From assembly GCA_028752905.1 (NCBI GenBank), contig JAQNBH010000011.1, positions 4,843,378-4,907,377 on the forward strand: 64,000 nucleotides of DNA. The letters are read 5' to 3'. The notes under the pieces were generated by a model that saw only the letters and a list, made by a program, of their open reading frames with translations, searched no databases and was not told where the DNA came from. The stretch comes from Cladorhizidae sp. MBARI D1340-BT2. Taxonomy: Eukaryota > Porifera > Demospongiae > Poecilosclerida > Cladorhizidae. Below are positions 59,161-64,000 of this stretch, one piece after another. Within the stretch, counting starts at the first letter, position 1; every line of letters begins with the position of its first letter. Made by a program: the position numbers and the translations under genes.

Positions 59161-60082
59161 CGAATCACTTCAGATTGTATGCAAGATCACACTGGGTGGA
59201 AATACCGAATGGCAGGTATCGAGGTGCCAACTTTAGAAGGCATCCTCCCCTCCAGTCTCCCCAGATCAGTTTTCAACCCCACCTCCTCCCCCCGATCAGG
59301 TTTCAACCCCCCTCCTCCCAATTTAACCCTCCTCCTATTTAATAATAAATTTCAGCATGTCTACCCCAACATAAATCCAGTTCCCCCCCCCCATTGTTAC
59401 ATAAAATATTACAAGAAACCCTGGATGATACAAGCTTGATTATTTCTTCACTCGACTCTTCCATAACTGACTCTTCCATAACGTAGTGCAGTGTAAGCAG
59501 ATTTAATCTAGCCAAACACACACACACAAACAAATATGGTGCCAGATACTCATTAGAGTAATGAGTGACCAGACAGGTCAGGCAGGTTAACTCCCTAATT
59601 GGCTTGACCCTTATTTCAAAATGGTGGACAGCCCCCCAAAAAAAATTAAATCATCATAATTGTCTAAAACTCCCATCGGCAGCTTCCTAGCTGCCTGAAT
59701 GATGGTTTCGGCTGCTGTTAGCTCCAACAAGACTCCAAGTGTGACTTTGAACCCTTCCTATAAGGTAGTTAGTCAACGGGCAGACCAAAGAACCTTAGAA
59801 AGTGTGAAGAAAACATTGAAGTTGATCTTCAAGGATCTCTGTTTCTGTCTAGTGCCTTGCACAGAGTAGGGCTCTTCGTAGAACACTTACTACCACATGA
59901 CGTCCATGACTACCAGGGCTAGGGCCAGGGCTAGGGCTAGGGCTAGGGCTAGGGCCAGGGCCAGGGCTAGGGCTAGGGCCAGGGCCAGGGCTAGGGCTAG
60001 GGCTAGGAATCTGTTTCTCCATGGCAGAATAAGGTAGTCAGTGAAGATCAGCCAGTAGGTTCGTTGAAGACACAATCAGGCT
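59161..60082. other. Unique sequence, with a GGGCTA-type repeat at 59,917-60,006
   Basis: No gene recognised. The hexamer tract is listed separately. Confidence 0.5.
59917..60006 (+). repeat. Hexamer repeat GGGCTA/GGGCCA, about 15 copies
   Basis: Tandem AGGGCT and AGGGCC hexamers, related in pattern to the telomeric TTAGGG hexamer but with C in place of one T. It gives an Ala/Leu frame on minus, an artefact. Confidence 0.93.
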
Positions 60083-60345
60083 AAAGCATATGCTGCATTA
60101 TAATATAAGCTAAAGCATATGCTGCATTATTAAGCTAAAGCATATGCTGCATTATAATATAAGCTAAAGCACATGCTGCATTATAATATAAGCTAAAGCA
60201 CATGCTGCATTATAATATAAGCTAAAGCATATGCTGCATTATAATATAAGCTAAAGCATATGCTGCATTATAATATAAGCTAAAGCATATGCTGCATTAT
60301 AATATAAGATAAAGCATTATAATATAAGCTAAAGCATATGCTGCA
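60083..60345 (+). repeat. 29-bp minisatellite, about 9 copies
   Basis: Unit contains GCTAAAGCATATGCTGCATT and ATAATATAA. The perfect palindrome AGCATATGCT lies in most units. It is followed by A11. Confidence 0.94.
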
Positions 60346-61430
60346 AAAAAAAAAAGGAAGAAAAAATCAAAAGTGAGCAAACATTCATTTGAGCAATAAA
60401 GTGTGCAGAATCTATGGAGTCAAAGTCATAAACACATGCTATTTTTCGTGTTTGTATTTATAATTTTAGAACCCCTTCACATGAAGACAAGTCAACTTAA
60501 AAATATATAAAAAACATATCTCTAGGTCAAGTTGTAGTGTTTGTATAGCTCAAAGTTACTTGAATGAGTTTTGGTGGTGATTTTCTTCAAATTCCAATTC
60601 TTCACATTCCAACCTGCAGTTCCAAAAGATAGTCATGCATGGCAAAACAAAAATAGCATCACAGAGCATACTGCATTGGCTACATTTTGGAATATAAATC
60701 AGGACCAACTTGAATGTGTGCAAAGATATGGTTCTTTAAGTGGTAAATCGCGGTTTCAAGACAGTTACCCCCTTCCCACTTAAAGGCAGGCATGTCAGTG
60801 TCTTTGAAGGAATTTGAAGGGAAATAATGGTATCACTGCATGTGTTCATTAGTTACTCTCTGCTTGTAGAGTAATGTTCACTTTCAAGTTTATTACGTGA
60901 GTAGTTTAACTTTGTACAAAACGAAACTGTTCAGCATTCAGAAAGGAAATCACGTGAAGTGTACCAAAATATTGCTGCATCGAACTTCCTAACTCCCCAG
61001 CTGCTCTAGTAGAGTTTACACTAAGTATTTAGATTCATATTCACCAGTTTTCACACAGAAATGAAACCACGTTAAGTTTACCCAAACATTGCTACACCTA
61101 ACTTCGCACTTCCAGCTGGTCTGGTATATACTTTGGTGACAACTGAAGACCGAAGCATTTGGTGGAACATTGCCTCCCCCTCTCCCCAAACAACCAACAC
61201 AATAAATGAATTTGATTGAAAGATAAATCTTTGGCATTTTCAAATACAGTCTGCTGGAAGCCACCGCACAGGTTCCCTGTTGCTTTGCATTTCCAGCTGA
61301 CCATAAACATGGAGTGGCAGAGTGTATTGTTCTGACCTCCACTGAAGCTGCTGTACTAGTTGGGTCCCTGAGTGCATGAGAATTTCGACTAGTGCAGTCT
61401 CGGGTTAATTGCAATGTGCACTTGTAATGG
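60346..61430. other. Unique sequence with a diverged tandem duplication
   Basis: Segments at about 60,948-61,008 and 61,056-61,117 are similar (AATCACGTGAAGTGTACCAA against AACCACGTTAAGTTTACCCA, then similar to the CCAGCTG end), 108 bp apart. No gene recognised. Confidence 0.5.
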
Positions 61431-61530
61431 TTCTGTGCAGATAATGTGCATTTGTGATGGTTATGTGCAGATGATGTGCACTTGCGTTGGTTCTGTGCAG
61501 GTAATGTGCATTTGTGTTGGTTCTGGGGAA
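61425..61530 (+). repeat. 33-bp tandem repeat, about 3 copies
   Basis: GGTTCTGTGCAGATAATGTG followed by CATTTGTGATG, repeated with about 10% differences. Confidence 0.85.
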
Positions 61531-61744
61531 TTTTGCTGCCTCTAACCTCGGTATCATGCCACAGCTAGGAGCCCCATCATATCCTACAACTGCCGGAAGG
61601 CAAGATAGAAAGCTGAATATGTGGCTGTAATTGGGGGGGGGGGGGCTTTTTAGATAGCTGGGATGCTTTTGACACATCCTGGGATGCCCTATACCGCCTT
61701 AGCCCTACAATAGCCCTAGCCCTATAATAGCTAGGGCTAAGGGT

Positions 61745-62604
61745 TGAGTCAGGGCTATGGCTAGAATTAGGGCTAAGGGTTGTGTCAGGGCTGTGGCTAG
61801 GGTTAGGGCTGATGGTTGAGTCAGGGCTGTTAGGGCTAAGGGTTGAGTCAGGGCTGTGGCTAGGGTTAGGAATAAGGGTTGAGTCAGGGCTATGGCTAGA
61901 ATTAGGGCTAAGGGTTGTATCAGGGCTGTGGCTAAGGTTAGGGCTAAGGGTTGAGTCAGGGCTGTGGCTAGGGTTAGGGCTAATGGTTGAGTCAGGGCTG
62001 TGGCTAGGGTTAGGGCTAAGGGTTGAGTCAGGGCTGCGGCTAGGGTTAGGGCTAATGGTTGAGTCAGGGCTGTGGCTAGGGTTAGGGCTAATGGTTGAGT
62101 CAGGGCTGTGGCTAGGGTTATGGCTGATGGTTGAGTCAGGGCTGTGGCTAGGGTTAGGGCTAATGGTTGAGTCAGGGCTGTGGCTAGGGTTAGGGCTAAT
62201 GGTTGAGTCAGGGCTGTGGCTAGGGTTAGGGCTAATGGTTGAGTAAGTGGTCAGGGTTAGGGCTAAGGGTTGAGTCAGGGCTATGGCTAGAGTTAGGGAT
62301 AAAGGTTGAGTCAGGGCTGTGGCTAGGGTTAGGGCTAATGGTTGAGTCAGGGCTGTGGCTAGGGTTAGGGCTGATGGTTGAGTCAGGGCTGTGGCTAGGG
62401 TTAGGACTAATGGTTGAGTCAGGGATGTGGCTAGGGTTGGGGCTAATGGTTGAGTCAGGGCTGTGGCTAGGGTTAGGGCTAATGGTTGAGTAAGTGGTCA
62501 GGGTTAGGGCTAAGGATTGAGTCAGGGCTATGGCTAGAGTTAGGGATAAGGGTTTAATCAGGGCTGTGGCTAGGGTTAGGGCTAATGGTTGAGTCAGGGT
62601 TGAG
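61745..62604 (+). repeat. 36-bp minisatellite with TTAGGG, about 24 copies
   Basis: Unit contains GGCTAGGGTTAGGGCTAATG and GTTGAGTCAGGGCTGT. TAGGGTTAGGG occurs in most units, which resembles the animal telomere repeat, but it is embedded in a longer unit. Confidence 0.95.
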
Positions 62605-63035
62605 TTGTGGATAGTTTTATAGACAAAGTAAGCAATTCCTCAACTGTTGGCTTCGATTTAACCCTGTAAACATGAAAGCCTCTTTCAAGAATGGCATAGC
62701 AATCTCATCCACAGCCTTTCAGCAGGTTTCTCTTCAGAAGTGAATTGCATATCATCTCATGGTCAGTCTCATCAGCGAAAAATAATTCATAAACACGAGT
62801 TGACAAAAATATATTGACGCGAAATAATGTCTTGTGGATTATTTTAAGCATGACGTATTCGGTTGCTATGTTTATTATCCTCCAAGCTCTGACCTGCATC
62901 CATGACGCAGGAAAGTTCTATTTAATGCACATGCTATGTAATTATTTTAGCATCTCAATTAATTGCTATAAATAAATTGAATCAATTCAAACCACACCTC
63001 TTAAGGCGCACTGGGAGACAATTTTCCAGTTTGCT
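62605..63035. other. Unique sequence, no gene recognised
   Basis: AT-rich. The short minus frame 62,705-62,899 has no known motif. Confidence 0.5.
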
Positions 63036-63572
63036 GTTCAAGGGGTGGAGGTGAGGTTTGCATGTTTTCAAGGGTGGAGGTGAGGTTTGCATGTTCAAGG
63101 ATGGAGGTGAGGTTAGCATGTTCAAGGGTGGAGGTGAGGTTAGCATGTTCAAGGATGGAGGTGAGGTTTGCATGTTCAAGGGTGGAGGTGAGGTTAGCAT
63201 GTTCAAGGATGGAGGTGAGGTTTGCATGTTCAAGGATGGAGGTGAGGTTTGCATGTTCAAGGGTGGAGGTGAGGTTTGCATGTTCAAGGGTGGAGGTGAG
63301 GTTTGCATGTTCAAGGGTGGAGGTGAGGTTTGCATGTTCAAGGGTGGAGGTGAGGTTTGCATGTTCAAGGTGGAGGTGAGGTTAGCATGTTCAAGGATGG
63401 AAGTGAGGTTTGCATGTTCAAGGGTGGAGGTGAGGTTTGCATGTTCAAGGATGGAGGTGTGGTTTGCATGTTCAAGGTGGAGGTGAGGTTTGCATGTTCA
63501 AGGATGGAGGTGAAGTTTGCATGTTCAAGGATGGAGGTAAGGTTTGCATGTTCAAGGGTGGAGGTGAAGTTT
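63036..63572 (+). repeat. 27-bp minisatellite, about 20 copies
   Basis: Unit contains GGTGGAGGTGAGGTTTGCAT and GTTCAAG. GGG/GGA and TTTGCAT/TTAGCAT variants are present. One-base losses (63,370 and 63,476) break the frames. Confidence 0.95.
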
Positions 63573-63599
63573 GCAGTGTTTATTAATTTCTTATTTTGT

Positions 63600-64000
63600 C
63601 AGGGGAGCGAGCAAGGGAGTTCTTCTTGCAGACCAACATTCCACCTCTGAACCTTGGACACATCTGGTGAGCACTGCCCACTTCTCTGTCTCCTAGATAT
63701 GACTTCAACTCCGTCACGTTCTTGGACCTATGCGCACCTTGAATGGCCTTCACTCTGCTGGGTAATGGGTGTAACCCCATTGATCTGATGTCCAAGGTAG
63801 GACACGGATGGCACTAGAAACTGACACTTCTGCTTCTTGGCCCGGAGGTTTGCTTCCTTTAACCTCTTCGAGACCTCTTCTAGCGAACTCAAATGCTCCT
63901 CTTGGGTCTTCCCTGAAATGAGAATATCATCCAGGTAGACGGTAACTCCTGGTACAACCTGAAACAGCTGTTCCATGACTTTCTGAAAAATCCCTGCAGC
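63600..64000 (-). pseudogene. Ty3/gypsy reverse transcriptase fragment, frameshifted
   Basis: Minus strand, entering at the window edge. 63,728-63,976 encodes the RT catalytic block with a YLDD box ('VTVYLDDILISGKTQEEH') and the 'LGHQING' end. A one-base shift at about 63,775 moves the reading to 'LHPLPSRVKAIQGAHRSKNV' and TELKSYLG. After about 63,690 the text no longer matches a pol gene, so the element is truncated there, about 120 bp before the 27-bp array. It is a different gypsy copy from the one at 1-1134 and is in opposite orientation. Confidence 0.88.

Noticed and set aside
61745..62604. True telomere end
   Set aside because: The TTAGGG words are embedded in a 36-bp unit and flanked on both sides by ordinary sequence.

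Overview
This window is metazoan nuclear DNA. Split genes with consensus GT-AG introns, a receptor tyrosine phosphatase with Ig and fibronectin III domains, decayed Ty3/gypsy retrotransposons and hAT transposases of the DUF4371/ZMYM1-like type all point to an invertebrate animal. A sponge or another early-branching lineage is plausible, but that is inference and the sequence does not prove it.

The only gene I could reconstruct with confidence is a receptor-type protein tyrosine phosphatase (RPTP) on the minus strand, from about 45,738 (partial Ig domain; 5' end not found) down to a stop codon at 9,831. I assembled 15 coding exons (3,344 nt, 1,113 residues plus stop). All 14 junctions have consensus splice signals and matching reading phase. 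The order is half Ig domain, two FN3 domains, a third FN3/membrane-proximal region with an RKRR furin-type site, one transmembrane helix, a complete catalytic domain D1 ([18 protein letters not shown]-loop all present) and a second domain D2 whose catalytic Cys is Asp, P-loop Arg is Pro and WPD loop is WTL. D2 is a pseudophosphatase and resembles the D2 of the PTPRG/PTPRZ (type R5) group.

The outstanding feature is the intron content. Nearly every large intron is filled with its own private minisatellite (units of 15 to 77 bp, different in each intron), together about 21 kb of the 36 kb gene. Two arrays start within 9 to 13 bases of a splice donor, and long G or C homopolymers sit close to four splice sites with constant polarity. 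Two arrays show higher-order duplication (743 bp and 1,972 bp periods).

Left of the gene (1-9,600) lie a broken Ty3/gypsy pol fragment and two broken hAT transposases, interleaved with 27-bp and 47-bp arrays. A third hAT 5' end lies antisense inside an RPTP intron (15,155-15,841). Right of the gene (45,739-64,000) are further arrays: 68 bp, TA-compound, 48 bp, a 7-kb 56-bp array, a 60-bp array that may be coding (Ser/Thr-rich protein), 29-bp, telomere-like 36-bp and 27-bp arrays. The window ends in a second, inverted, frameshifted gypsy reverse transcriptase. Most long open frames in the window are by-products of stop-free tandem repeats.
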